Position numbers and translations under genes: made by a program. This document shows, in pieces, positions 1 through 8,110 of a stretch of 64,000 nt of DNA. This DNA is from Promicromonospora umidemergens (lineage in GTDB: Bacteria; Actinomycetota; Actinomycetes; Actinomycetales; Cellulomonadaceae). Numbering within the stretch: position 1 is the first letter of the stretch; the number at the start of each line of letters is the position of its first letter. The notes beneath the pieces were generated by a model. That model was not told the DNA's origin and did not search any database. It saw only the letters and a list, made by a program, of their open reading frames with translations. The stretch covers positions 1 through 64,000 of the forward strand of contig NZ_JAMTCT010000013.1 in assembly GCF_024171995.1 (NCBI RefSeq), written 5' to 3'.

Positions 1-121
1 CACGGACCGTCGCGAACGACACCCCGCACACCCTGAACGCCTGCAACATCGGCATCCCCGACGCCACAGCATCCAGCACTTCCCGCCGCTTGGACAACGG
101 CCACGGATACCCAGACGGCAT
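1..121 (-). CDS. N-terminal fragment of a probable transposase (cut by window edge)
   Basis: Reading leftward from an ATG at 121, preceded by a GGGGA ribosome site, the frame stays open to the window edge. It starts MPSGYPWPLSKRREV and continues with a helix-turn-helix pattern (KRREVLDAVASG, then FRVCGVSFATVR). This is the usual beginning of IS30-like or related transposases, in which an N-terminal HTH binds the element ends. Only about 40 residues are visible, so the family cannot be fixed; a phage or integrase-core HTH protein is the alternative. No terminal inverted repeat could be assigned with confidence. Confidence 0.45.
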   Translation of the reverse strand, partial: MPSGYPWPLSKRREVLDAVASGMPMLQAFRVCGVSFATVR

Positions 122-449
122 CACAATCCCCGATCAGTCGACGTTGCACTGACCGTATGAATCCGCCCCGTCGATCCGCAACTTGCACGTCAATCCGGCT
201 GTCGATCGACGATCAACTTTCGGGTCGACGTCAGATGGACGTCCAGTTTGCTGTTCGGCACGCGGCGGCCCTGGGATGGATGCCTAACTTGCGGTTCGGC
301 GCCCGGTACGCAGCGCCCGGCGCCCAGCACCCAGCGCCCGGCGCCCAGCACCCGCGCCCCACCCCGGCTCGTCTTGCTGCGTGGCGCCCTGATCTCCTGG
401 ACACTCGGGCGGAGCTAACATCGACCCTTTGTCGAGGTAAGGAGTGACC
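122..449. other. Intergenic region, 328 bp, no supported gene
   Basis: No reading frame here looks protein-like. The stretch has a GACGTC repeat near 225-245 and a perfect 21-bp tandem duplication (312-332 and 333-353). It may contain the end of the insertion element to its left and the promoter of the hydrolase to its right, but I cannot place either precisely. Confidence 0.5.
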
Positions 450-1208
450 GTGGCTGAGCGCGTCACGTTCGAGAGCACGTCCGGGCCGATTCTCGCGGGC
501 ATCATCGATCCGCCCGACGGCGAGGTGCGCGGCTGGGGAGTGTTCTCCCACGGCTTCACGCTGGGCAAGGACTCGCCGGCCGCTGCGCGGATCTGCAAGC
601 AGCTCGCGAGCGAGGGCGTCGGGATGCTTCGCTTCGACAACCTCGGGCTCGGCGACTCCGAGGGCGACTGGGGCGACGGGTCCTTCACGCACAAGGTCGC
701 GGACACGGTGCAGGCGGCCCGGTTCATGGCCGACCAGGGGCGGCCGGTGCATCTCCTGGTGGGGCACTCGTTCGGCGGGGCCGCGGCGATCGCGGCCACC
801 GGGGACGTCCCCGGCGTGCAGGCCGTCGCGACGATCGGAGCGCCCGTCGAGCCGCGCCACGCGGAGCACAACTACGACGCCGTCCTGGGCCGGGTGTTCG
901 CCGACGGTCACGCCCAGTGGATGGTGGGTGGGCGCGCGCTGACGCTGAAGCGGCACTTCGTGGAGGACGTCCGACGGGCCGACCTGCGGTCGAAGATCCG
1001 TGAGATGGACTCGCCGCTGCTGGTCATGCACTCGCCGACGGACAGCACCGTGGACATCTCGAACGCCGGGGAGATCTTCCAGGAGGCCCGGCACCCCCGC
1101 TCGTTCGTGTCGCTGGAGGGCGCCGACCACCTGCTGACCGCGCCCGGTCAGGCCAAGCGCGCGGCCCGGATCATCAGTGCCTGGGCGGACCAGTACCTGA
1201 CGGTGTGA
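450..1208 (+). CDS. Alpha/beta hydrolase (serine hydrolase)
   Basis: 252 residues. The sequence shows an alpha/beta hydrolase: nucleophile elbow GHSFGG with Ser107, a likely acid Asp198 in SPTDS and His227 in GADH. It resembles the hydrolase half of the bifunctional hydrolase/OsmC proteins (HGFTLGKDSPAAARI, LRFDNLGLGDSEGD), but no OsmC domain follows. GTG 450 is chosen because AAGGAG ends five bases before it; a GTG at 444 would sit inside that ribosome site. The substrate is unknown; short-chain esters or peptides are possible. The 3' end overlaps the convergent membrane-protein gene by 35 bases. Confidence 0.8.
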   Translation: MAERVTFESTSGPILAGIIDPPDGEVRGWGVFSHGFTLGKDSPAAARICKQLASEGVGMLRFDNLGLGDSEGDWGDGSFTHKVADTVQAARFMADQGRPVHLLVGHSFGGAAAIAATGDVPGVQAVATIGAPVEPRHAEHNYDAVLGRVFADGHAQWMVGGRALTLKRHFVEDVRRADLRSKIREMDSPLLVMHSPTDSTVDISNAGEIFQEARHPRSFVSLEGADHLLTAPGQAKRAARIISAWADQYLTV

Positions 1209-1929
1209 CGGCAGCACGTCGGATCCCTCGCCGGCGTGCCGTAGTCCTGCGTCGCGTCAGCGTCTCCGGCGTCGGCCGGTGGTCGCAGAAGGCGAGCCCG
1301 TAGAGGAACGTGAGGACGACGGCGAGGAGCAGGAGCTCGCCGCCGTCCTCCAGCACGGTGACGAGGACGTTCCACGGCTCGACGTCCGCGACGAACATGT
1401 GGAGGGCGTCGATCACCACGCCGCACAGCACGAGCAGCCCGAGCAGCACGGCGAGCACGCGTGAGGCGGCCTGCCACTCCGGTGCCGCGAACCGGTGCCC
1501 GACGGCGAGAGCCGCCAGGAGCGCGAGCCCGACCGCGCCGAACCAGCCGATCTCACCGAGCGGCTGCCCCCACGGTTGCGGGATGCCGAACGTCACGTGG
1601 ATGACCTTGGCCATCCGCTCGTGCAGCATGAAGTAGTCGTCGGCGAGCAGCACCGCGAACACCGCCGACCAGGAGGCCAGGACGGCCTGCCGCTGCACGA
1701 CGGCGAGGTACAGGGCCAGCCCGGCCGCCCACGCCGTGAACACGTAGCCGATCATCTCGGGCAGGGCGCGATCCTTGCCGAACCGGAAGCCCTTCCAGTC
1801 GGGGATCCCGAGGAACGAGTGCGTCAGGTAGAGGAGGCCGAGACCGAGCGTGAGGGTGATGGTCATGGCGAAGAGGCCGGCGACCGGCCGGTGGTTCAGT
1901 CCCAGGGCGGCGGCGGCTCGGCTGCGCAC
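1174..1929 (-). CDS. Six-helix membrane protein of unknown function
   Basis: 251 residues with six hydrophobic segments (about residues 15-40, 55-75, 85-105, 125-145, 155-180 and 190-215). Charged or metal-ligand-like residues lie in or next to helices: DDYFMLHE in helix 3, VIDALHMF in helix 5 and LEDGGELL in helix 6. Such buried Asp/His/Glu sets occur in membrane hydrolases and metal carriers, but I do not recognise the family. GTG 1929 is chosen because AAGGAG lies seven bases upstream. It is transcribed away from purS and its last 35 bases overlap the hydrolase gene tail to tail. Confidence 0.7.
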   Translation of the reverse strand: MRSRAAAALGLNHRPVAGLFAMTITLTLGLGLLYLTHSFLGIPDWKGFRFGKDRALPEMIGYVFTAWAAGLALYLAVVQRQAVLASWSAVFAVLLADDYFMLHERMAKVIHVTFGIPQPWGQPLGEIGWFGAVGLALLAALAVGHRFAAPEWQAASRVLAVLLGLLVLCGVVIDALHMFVADVEPWNVLVTVLEDGGELLLLAVVLTFLYGLAFCDHRPTPETLTRRRTTARRRGIRRAAVTPSGTGPPRH

Positions 1930-1985
1930 GGAGGTTCTCCTTAAAGGGGGTGGATCGGACGGGCCCAACCGTGCCGAAGCGCGAT

Positions 1986-2017
1986 GAGGACTCGAGGAGA
2001 ACTGGATGAGAGTCCTC
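1986..2017. promoter_or_regulatory. Inverted repeat between the membrane-protein gene and purS
   Basis: GAGGACTC (1986-1993) and GAGTCCTC (2010-2017) form perfect 8-bp arms separated by 16 bases. They lie in the divergent intergenic region, just upstream of a likely purS promoter whose -10 box is TAGACT at 2056-2061. A regulator-binding site is plausible; no regulator can be named. Confidence 0.35.
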
Positions 2018-2095
2018 TCACCGGACGCGGACAGCGAGGCACCCCGCTCCGCCAGTAGACTCTCCCCGGAATTCCGTCACCTTCAAGGAGCCTTC

Positions 2096-2389
2096 GTGGG
2101 ACGCGTCGTCGTCGAGGTCATGCCCAAGCCCGAGATCCTGGACCCCCAGGGCAAGGCTGTGGTCGGAGCGCTGCCGCGCCTCGGCTTCACCCAGTTCTCC
2201 GGTGTGCGTCAGGGCAAGCGGTTCGAGCTTGAGGTGGACGGTGAGGTGACGCCGGAGATCCTCGCCGCCGCGCAGGAAGCAGCAGTCACCCTGCTGTCCA
2301 ACCCGGTGATCGAGGACGTCGTGTCCGTCGCCGAGGCCGAGCCCGCCGAGGTCACCGGCGAGGCGAGCGGCGCCCCGGTGGGTGCCTGA
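2096..2389 (+). CDS. purS: Phosphoribosylformylglycinamidine synthase subunit PurS
   Basis: 97 residues. PurS is the small subunit of the three-part FGAM synthase (PurS, PurQ, PurL), the fourth step of purine synthesis. It bridges the glutaminase and synthetase subunits. The sequence has the typical start [18 protein letters not shown] and the [16 protein letters not shown] segment, then an acidic Ala/Glu-rich tail. GTG 2096 is chosen over upstream ATG codons because AAGGAG lies five bases before it and the family begins there. Its stop overlaps the purQ start (TGATG), so the two are translationally coupled. The matching small-type purL is 27 kb away. Confidence 0.95.
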   Translation: MGRVVVEVMPKPEILDPQGKAVVGALPRLGFTQFSGVRQGKRFELEVDGEVTPEILAAAQEAAVTLLSNPVIEDVVSVAEAEPAEVTGEASGAPVGA

Positions 2390-3138
2390 TGTCGGCGACC
2401 GAGCCGACGCCGGCCGCCACTCCCGTGCCAGGGACCGACGGCGCCCGGATCGGTGTCATCACCTTCCCCGGCACGCTCGACGACCGTGACGCGGCCCGGG
2501 CCATCCGCCTGTCCGGTGCCGAGGCCGTGTCCCTGTGGCACGCGGACGCGTCGTTGCAGGACGTCGACGCCGTGGTGCTGCCCGGCGGCTTCTCCTACGG
2601 CGACTACCTGCGCGCGGGCGCGATCAGCCGGTTCGCGCCGGCGATGACGGCGGTGGTCGACGCCGCCAAGGGCGGCATGCCGGTGCTCGGCATCTGCAAC
2701 GGCTTCCAGGTGCTGACCGAGGCGCACCTGCTGCCCGGCTCGATGGTCAAGAACGACCACCTGCACTTCGTGTGCCGGGAGCAGTCGATGATCGTCGAGA
2801 ACGCGCGCACGGCCTGGACCAACGAGTTCCGCCGGGGCCAGCAGATCAAGATCCCGCTGAAGAACCAGGACGGCCAGTTCGTCGCCGACGAGCGCACGCT
2901 CGACGAGCTCGAGGGCGAGGGTCGCGTCGTCTTCCGCTACGACGGCGAGAACCCCAACGGTTCGCGCCGTGACATCGCGGGCATCACCAACGACCGGGGC
3001 AACGTGGTGGGGCTCATGCCGCACCCCGAGCACGCGGTCGAGCCCGGTTTCGGCCCGGCTTCGGCAGCAGGACCGCGCTCCGGCGTCGACGGACTGACGT
3101 TCTTCACGTCGGTGCTGTCGTCGCTGGTCCACGCGTGA
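2389..3138 (+). CDS. purQ: Phosphoribosylformylglycinamidine synthase subunit PurQ
   Basis: 249 residues. This class I glutamine amidotransferase releases ammonia from glutamine for FGAM synthase. The nucleophile Cys103 lies in GICNGFQ, and the catalytic His212 and Glu214 lie in PHPEHAVE. The oxyanion-hole segment [11 protein letters not shown] is also present. The first 20 or so residues (Pro/Ala/Thr-rich) precede the usual family start RIGVITFPG; a shorter start is possible, but the overlap with purS favours ATG 2389. Confidence 0.95.
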   Translation: MSATEPTPAATPVPGTDGARIGVITFPGTLDDRDAARAIRLSGAEAVSLWHADASLQDVDAVVLPGGFSYGDYLRAGAISRFAPAMTAVVDAAKGGMPVLGICNGFQVLTEAHLLPGSMVKNDHLHFVCREQSMIVENARTAWTNEFRRGQQIKIPLKNQDGQFVADERTLDELEGEGRVVFRYDGENPNGSRRDIAGITNDRGNVVGLMPHPEHAVEPGFGPASAAGPRSGVDGLTFFTSVLSSLVHA

Positions 3139-3160
3139 CGTCCGGTCCGGGCGGGCGTGC

Positions 3161-4321
3161 ATGACCGCTGAGGTTCTCGCGGGCATCACCATCGAGACGG
3201 TCGGCTGGGACCACGGCGACGCCGTCCGCCTGCGTGCTGAGCAGCAGCACGAGATCGACCAGCGGTACGCCGAGCCGGGCTCTTCCGCGGTGGCCGGTCC
3301 GGACGGCGCGCCCGGCCCCGACCCGCGTGATCAGGTCGACCCGTCGAACGTTTTCGCGACCCTGCTGCTCAGGGTCGACGGCGAGCCGACCGGTCATGCC
3401 GCACTGCGCGACCTGTCGGGCCGCGACGACTACCAGGGCGGCCGGCACCCCGACGGGACGGCCGAGGTCAAGCGCGTGTACGTGGCGCCGGGCCACCGCG
3501 GGCGCGGGCTGTCCCGCACCCTGATGAGTGCGGTGGAGGACGTCGCCCGCTCCGCGGGCGTGCGGCACCTGGTCCTTGAGACGGGCCTCATGCAGCCCGA
3601 GTCGCTGGGGCTGTACCTGCGGATGGGCTACGACCCGGTCGAGTCGTTCGGCGTGTTCTCGGACGATCCCGGGTCGCGCTGCTTCGGCAGGTGGTTGGCG
3701 CCGGAGCCTGCGTCGCCGGCCGGGCCGCGGCCGCCGGCCGGGCCTGTCGAGGCTTCGCGCACCGAGCTCCGCCAGGTGTCCTGGAACGACCCCGACGCGG
3801 CGGCCCTGCGGCGCGCCATGTGGGTCTTCAACAAGGAGCGCTACCCCGAGCTCGCGCGTGCCGTCGAGAGTCGAGGCGGCCACGACGTCGCCGACGCCGA
3901 GCGCGGCCGCAGCGCGCTGGTGACGTTCCTCGCGACCCTGGACGGTCGGCCGGTCGGCTGCGCGACGCTCGTGGCAGCGCAGGTCGGGCCGGAGCATCTC
4001 GCGGCAGATGCGCTCCGGGGTCTGGCCGGTCTCACTGCAGTCGGCGCCTCCAGCGCGGCGCAGGACTCGCACGGCTTCGAGATGCGGAGCGTCTTCGTGG
4101 ACGCGACCGCCCGGCGCTCCGGTGTCGCGACGGCCCTGGTCCAGCAGGTCGAGGCAGAGGCCCGACGCCGGGGAGGGCTCGCCCTCTACCTCGGAACCGG
4201 TCGCCGGCAGCCGGAGGCGTTACGCCTCTACGTCAAGCTCGGCTACCGCCCGGTGCTGCCGTTCCCGCCGCACGACGACCCGCAGGACGCGCTGCTCCTG
4301 CTCCTGGGCAAGCCGCTCTGA
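3161..4321 (+). CDS. Tandem GNAT-family acetyltransferase
   Basis: 386 residues made of two GNAT domains (roughly 1-180 and 195-386), each probably binding acetyl-CoA. Motif A is visible in both: VAPGHRGRGLSRTLM in the first and VDATARRSGVATALV in the second, each followed by a yLRMGY/yVKLGY-type motif B. Such fused acetyltransferases usually modify small molecules or antibiotics; the substrate is not predictable. It starts 22 bases after purQ, so it may be cotranscribed. Its last 21 bases, including the stop codon, are duplicated in tandem. Confidence 0.85.
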   Translation: MTAEVLAGITIETVGWDHGDAVRLRAEQQHEIDQRYAEPGSSAVAGPDGAPGPDPRDQVDPSNVFATLLLRVDGEPTGHAALRDLSGRDDYQGGRHPDGTAEVKRVYVAPGHRGRGLSRTLMSAVEDVARSAGVRHLVLETGLMQPESLGLYLRMGYDPVESFGVFSDDPGSRCFGRWLAPEPASPAGPRPPAGPVEASRTELRQVSWNDPDAAALRRAMWVFNKERYPELARAVESRGGHDVADAERGRSALVTFLATLDGRPVGCATLVAAQVGPEHLAADALRGLAGLTAVGASSAAQDSHGFEMRSVFVDATARRSGVATALVQQVEAEARRRGGLALYLGTGRRQPEALRLYVKLGYRPVLPFPPHDDPQDALLLLLGKPL

Positions 4322-4342
4322 CTCCTGGGCAAGCCGCTCTGA
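4301..4342. repeat. 21-bp tandem duplication across a stop codon
   Basis: Bases 4301-4321, the last seven codons of the acetyltransferase including TGA, are repeated without change at 4322-4342. The second copy is untranslated. This looks like a recent slippage duplication. Confidence 0.85.
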
Positions 4343-4427
4343 CCGACGGACGTGCCGCTGCTCATTTGGACGGAGCCCTTGGGCGACGAGCCTGGAGTGT
4401 CGCCACAAGGCATGCCGGCTGAGCTGA

Positions 4428-5267
4428 CTACTCGTGCCGCAGGTACTCCAGCTGTGCCCGGACTGACGATCGAGCCGCGCCCAGCACCGACGGGTCGACG
4501 TCGGTGTAGACCATTCCCGTCACCCCGTCGAGGAGCGAGTCGGGGAGTGGTGCCGCGGCGTCGGGCAGCTCGGCCCTGAGCGTCGAGAGCGCTGAACGCA
4601 CCTGATCCAGGCGCTGCAACCGGTGCTCGCGGTACTCGCGTACTACCGCACCGAGATCCGGGATCACTGGCCCATGACCCGGCAGGCCGGACCCGGGGTG
4701 GGGCACGTGCAGCGCCGTCAGCCGGTCGAGCGATGCCAGGTAGTCCCGCAGGGAGCCGTCTGGTTCGGCCAGCACGGTGGTTCCGCGTCCCAGCACGGTG
4801 TCGCCGGTGAGCACCACCCTGCCCGACGCCGGTTCGCCGGGCACCGACACCACGAAGCACACCGAGTCGGCGGTGTGGCCCGGCGTGGCCAGCACCTCGA
4901 TGCGCAGGCCTGCGACGTCGAGGACCTCGCCGTCGGCCAGCGGTCTCGGCCGTACGTCGCTCATGTCCCCCGGGCCGCCGACGGCGCAGAACTCCGCCAG
5001 CGCGCCCCGCGACTGCGCCCCGGTCAGCTCGCGGAACCGGGCCAGCCCGCCGGTGTGGTCCGCGTGCCGGTGGGTCACGAGTACCAGGTCGACCGGGCCG
5101 GCTGCTGCCAGCGCCGTGAGGTGCGGCTCCAGCAGCGGTCCAGGGTCCACGACCACGCAGCCCGGTGCCCCGGGCGCCCGCAGGACGTACGACCGGGTTC
5201 CGTCGAGAGTCATCGGCCCGGGATTGTCGGCGCGCAGCATCCTCGCAAAGGGCGCAACGGGTTCCAC
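4428..5267 (-). CDS. Metallo-beta-lactamase-fold hydrolase
   Basis: 279 residues. The metal-binding motif THRHADH gives His66, His68, Asp70 and His71. Further ligands are in ATPGHT, TGDTVLG and LPGHGP. The layout (MBL domain, then a C-terminal helical domain of about 80 residues) matches the LACTB2-like group of MBL hydrolases, some of which act on RNA or on thioesters; the substrate here is unknown. It is on its own on the minus strand; a repeat hairpin separates it from metZ upstream. Confidence 0.85.
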   Translation of the reverse strand: MEPVAPFARMLRADNPGPMTLDGTRSYVLRAPGAPGCVVVDPGPLLEPHLTALAAAGPVDLVLVTHRHADHTGGLARFRELTGAQSRGALAEFCAVGGPGDMSDVRPRPLADGEVLDVAGLRIEVLATPGHTADSVCFVVSVPGEPASGRVVLTGDTVLGRGTTVLAEPDGSLRDYLASLDRLTALHVPHPGSGLPGHGPVIPDLGAVVREYREHRLQRLDQVRSALSTLRAELPDAAAPLPDSLLDGVTGMVYTDVDPSVLGAARSSVRAQLEYLRHE

Positions 5268-5313
5268 GCCGTCACCCTATCCCCGCCCCCGCCGTCCACC
5301 TCAAGCCTTGGCT

Positions 5314-5368
5314 GTGGGCGCGATCGTTGCGCCTGGAGCGGGCACGTAGTCGCAACGGTCACGCTCAC
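5314..5368. repeat. Dispersed 55-bp hairpin element, copy 1
   Basis: An imperfect palindrome with a GTTGCG/CGCAAC inner stem and outer arms, and a roughly 19-base loop containing GGGCACGTAG. It overlaps the metZ stop codon, so on the minus strand it could act as the metZ terminator. A second copy of the same length and loop lies at 11516-11570, about 80% identical over the element and its flanks. Confidence 0.75.
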
Positions 5369-6627
5369 GACCAGGGCAGGGCCTGCTCCAGGTCCTCGAT
5401 GATGTCGCGGGTGTCCTCAAGGCCGACCGAGAGGCGGACCGTGGTCTCCGTGATGCCGACGGCCGTGCGGCCCGCCGCGCCGAGCTTGCGGTGCGTGGTG
5501 GTCGCGGGGTGCGTGATGAGCGACTTCGAGTCCCCGAGGTTGTTCGAGATGTCGATCACCTGGAGCGCGTCGAGGAAGCCGAAGGTGTGCTTCTTCGCGG
5601 CCTCGGCGTCGGCGTCCGGTGGCACCGCGAGGTCGAACGTGACCACGGTGCCGCCTCCGCTCATCTGGGCGCGGGCGAGACCGGCCTGCGGGTGGGAGTC
5701 GAGGAACGGGTACCGCACGGCGCCGACGCCGGGGAGCGCCTCCAGCGCGGTCGCCACCGTGAGCGCGGCAGCGCCCTGCGCCGCGATGCGCACCGGCAGC
5801 GTCTCCAGGCCCTTGAGCAGCGTCCACGCGTTGAACGGCGACAGCGACGGCCCCGTGTTGCGGATGAACGTCTGCACCGGGCCGGTCACGTACTCGGCGG
5901 AGCCGAGGATGGCGCCGCCCAGCACCCGCCCCTGGCCGTCGATGTGCTTGGTCGCGGAGTAGACGACGACGTCGGCGCCCAGCTCCAGCGGCTTCTGCAG
6001 CAGGGGCGTGGCGAACACGTTGTCGAGCACCACCGTCGCTCCGGCGGCGTGCGCGAGGTCGACGACGCCGCGCACGTCCACGATGTCCTGCATCGGGTTG
6101 GACGGCGTCTCGAAGAACACGACGTCCGCCGGCGTGGCGAGCGCCTCCTCCCACTGGGACAGCACGTGGCCGTCCACGTAGTCGGTGTGCACTCCCCACT
6201 TGGCGAGGATGTCCTGGAAGATCACCATGCTGGACCCGAACAGGGCCCGGGCCGCCACGATCCGGGACCCTGAGCTCACGAGCGCCGCCAGTGCGGTGAA
6301 CACGGCGGACATCCCGGACGCCGTCGCGTAGCAGGCCTCAGCACCCTCCAGCAGGCGCATCCGCTCCTCGAAGATGTGGACGGTCGGGTTGCCGTAGCGC
6401 GAGTAGACGAACCGGTCGAGGTCACCGGTGAACGAGGCCTCGGCCTCGGACGCAGTGTTGTAGACGTAGCCCTGGGTGAGGAACAGCGCCTCGCTCGTCT
6501 CCTGGAAGTCGCTGCGCTGGTGGCCACCGCGCACGGCGAGGGTCGCGGGACGGACGCCGCGGGGGAGGGGCTTGCGGCCGGACCCGCCGGGGGTCGCGTC
6601 GGGCGGGAACGCTCCGGTGACGGTCAC
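5365..6627 (-). CDS. metZ: O-succinylhomoserine sulfhydrylase (MetZ type)
   Basis: 420 residues. This PLP enzyme of the Cys/Met-metabolism family makes homocysteine from O-succinyl- or O-acetylhomoserine and sulfide. The PLP lysine is Lys227 in SATKHIDGQGR; YSRYGNPT and ETPSNP are family motifs. GTG 6627 is chosen because GGAGGG lies six bases upstream and the GTGA overlaps the stop of the rhodanese gene, giving translational coupling. The operon is read from a SAM-I riboswitch, which fits end-product control by the methionine branch. MetY-type O-acetylhomoserine enzymes are the alternative, but those are usually longer. Confidence 0.9.
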   Translation of the reverse strand: MTVTGAFPPDATPGGSGRKPLPRGVRPATLAVRGGHQRSDFQETSEALFLTQGYVYNTASEAEASFTGDLDRFVYSRYGNPTVHIFEERMRLLEGAEACYATASGMSAVFTALAALVSSGSRIVAARALFGSSMVIFQDILAKWGVHTDYVDGHVLSQWEEALATPADVVFFETPSNPMQDIVDVRGVVDLAHAAGATVVLDNVFATPLLQKPLELGADVVVYSATKHIDGQGRVLGGAILGSAEYVTGPVQTFIRNTGPSLSPFNAWTLLKGLETLPVRIAAQGAAALTVATALEALPGVGAVRYPFLDSHPQAGLARAQMSGGGTVVTFDLAVPPDADAEAAKKHTFGFLDALQVIDISNNLGDSKSLITHPATTTHRKLGAAGRTAVGITETTVRLSVGLEDTRDIIEDLEQALPWS

Positions 6628-7073
6628 TTGGCGCCCTCCGTCCACGGCAGGCCGGCGACCTTCCAGCCCTGCTGGTCACGGACGCCGTCGACCCCTGGCG
6701 CCCCTTCGAAACCCTCCAGCACGTTGTACGACGGCCCGATCCCCGCTGCCGTGGCGAGCCGTGCGGCGCCGATGGAGCGTTGGCCGGACCGACAGAGGAA
6801 GACGACGGGACCTGCGGTCACCCCTGCCGCCCTGAGCTCCTCCAGGAACCGGGTGTTGGGGCGGCCACCGGCCTGCACCCACTCGCTGAACAGCGGTGGC
6901 CTGCCGAGGGTGGCGGTGTCGGGGACGCCGGTCGCGCGCCACTCGCCCTCGGTACGGACGTCCACGAGCGTGGCGCCCGGGTCGCCGGCGAGCAGGTCCC
7001 AGGCCTGCTGGGGCGTGATGTCGCCGGCGTAACCCTCGGCGGTGCGGACTTCGATGTGCGCGGGGACGCTCAT
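6624..7073 (-). CDS. Single-domain rhodanese sulfurtransferase
   Basis: 149 residues. One rhodanese domain with the active-site loop CRSGQR; Cys94 would carry the persulfide. The LVDVRTEGEW motif is also conserved. Located first in an operon with metZ, it probably delivers or carries sulfane sulfur for homocysteine synthesis; this is inference from position. ATG 7073 is chosen because GGAGGA sits four bases upstream and that ribosome site lies at the end of the SAM-I riboswitch. The stop overlaps the metZ GTG. Confidence 0.9.
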   Translation of the reverse strand: MSVPAHIEVRTAEGYAGDITPQQAWDLLAGDPGATLVDVRTEGEWRATGVPDTATLGRPPLFSEWVQAGGRPNTRFLEELRAAGVTAGPVVFLCRSGQRSIGAARLATAAGIGPSYNVLEGFEGAPGVDGVRDQQGWKVAGLPWTEGAK

Positions 7074-7081
7074 GTGCTCCT

Positions 7082-7196
7082 CCATCGGTCGTGGCGGTAG
7101 CACCCTCGTCCGTCCTCGGCCTGCCAGGTCGGCAGGGGCGGGAACGCTGGGTTGCTGCGGCTTCGTCGTGCCACGTCACTCGGCCGCTCGGGATGG
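7082..7196 (-). ncRNA. SAM-I (S-box) riboswitch
   Basis: Read on the minus strand the leader has the S-box core: GAGCGGCCGAG, then a GACGAAGCCGCAGCAACC segment, then GAGGGTGCTACCGCC, closed by a P1 helix of CCATC (7192-7196) with GATGG (7082-7086). P1 overlaps the first bases of the GGAGGA ribosome site of the rhodanese gene (7078-7083). SAM binding, which stabilises P1, would therefore hide the ribosome site and lower translation of rhodanese-metZ. Recognition is from memory of the consensus, not a model search. Confidence 0.85.
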
Positions 7197-7272
7197 TCGA
7201 TCGTGATCGTACGACACGACGTCCGGTGGGTGGGATGCCGTCTCGCCCGCTGGTCGGAACTAGGGTCTCGGG

Positions 7273-8085
7273 ATGGACATGTCTGTGGACAAGCCTGTGG
7301 AGAAAGCTGTGGACAAGGCTGTGGATGAGCACGAGCTGACCGTCGGCAACACCACCGCCGTCGTGCGGATCGGCGACACGGTGCATCGCGAGGCCGGCCC
7401 CTGGACGCCGACCGTCCAAGGCCTGCTCGCCCACCTCCGGGCCCGCGGCCTGACCGAGGTTCCCGAGCCGCTCGGCCTCGACGAGCAGGGTCGCGAGACC
7501 GTCTCGTACCTCCCGGGCGACGTCCCCGGCTGGCCCGCCCCGGACTGGCTCTGGTCCGCGGACGTCCTGGCGGAGGCGGGGCGCCTCCTGCGGCGGTTCC
7601 ACGACGCCACGGCCGGGTTCGCCCCGCCAGACGCCCGGTGGCGCCTCCCCGCGACCGAGCCCGCCGAGGTGATCTGCCACAACGACGCGGCGCCCTACAA
7701 CATGGTCTTCCGCGCCGGCCGGCTCGCCGGCCTCATCGACCTCGACACCGCTTCGCCGGGCCCTCGGGTCAGGGACCTCGCCTACCTGGCGTACCGGATC
7801 GCGCCGCTGTCGGGCGACGCGTTCGCGGGGGTCGCCTACGGCGTCGGGCACCTGGATCCGATGGCGCGCCTCGACGTGCTGACCTCCGCGTACGGGTACC
7901 CGTTCTCGCGTGCCGAGGTGCTGGGCGCGATGGTCGACAAGCTGCACGACCTGGCCGGCTGGAGCGAGGCACGGGCCGACGACGGCCGTGCGGCCGAGCT
8001 GCGTGAGCACGCCGCCATGTATCGCGCGGACGCACGGCGGATCGCCGCGCTCGTCGAGTCCGTCGAGGTCGTCGAGCAGGACTGA
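7273..8085 (+). CDS. Aminoglycoside/choline-kinase-like phosphotransferase
   Basis: 270 residues. The kinase-like catalytic loop is CHNDAAPYNMVF (Asp138, Asn143) followed by the metal-binding LIDLDTA (Asp156/158). The family (APH) transfers phosphate from ATP to small molecules. The N-lobe is short, as in many actinobacterial members. The first 18 residues come from near-repeats of a 12-base unit (VDKPVEKAVDKAVDE). ATG 7273 follows TAGGGT by six bases, so the mRNA is probably leaderless. The substrate is unknown. Confidence 0.8.
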   Translation: MDMSVDKPVEKAVDKAVDEHELTVGNTTAVVRIGDTVHREAGPWTPTVQGLLAHLRARGLTEVPEPLGLDEQGRETVSYLPGDVPGWPAPDWLWSADVLAEAGRLLRRFHDATAGFAPPDARWRLPATEPAEVICHNDAAPYNMVFRAGRLAGLIDLDTASPGPRVRDLAYLAYRIAPLSGDAFAGVAYGVGHLDPMARLDVLTSAYGYPFSRAEVLGAMVDKLHDLAGWSEARADDGRAAELREHAAMYRADARRIAALVESVEVVEQD

Positions 8086-8110
8086 CCAGACGGCGACCCG
8101 GACCGGCCGC

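Noticed and set aside
312-353. Repeats that could suggest a CRISPR array
   Set aside because: Only two directly adjacent 21-bp copies without spacers; a simple tandem duplication. No CRISPR array was seen anywhere in the window.
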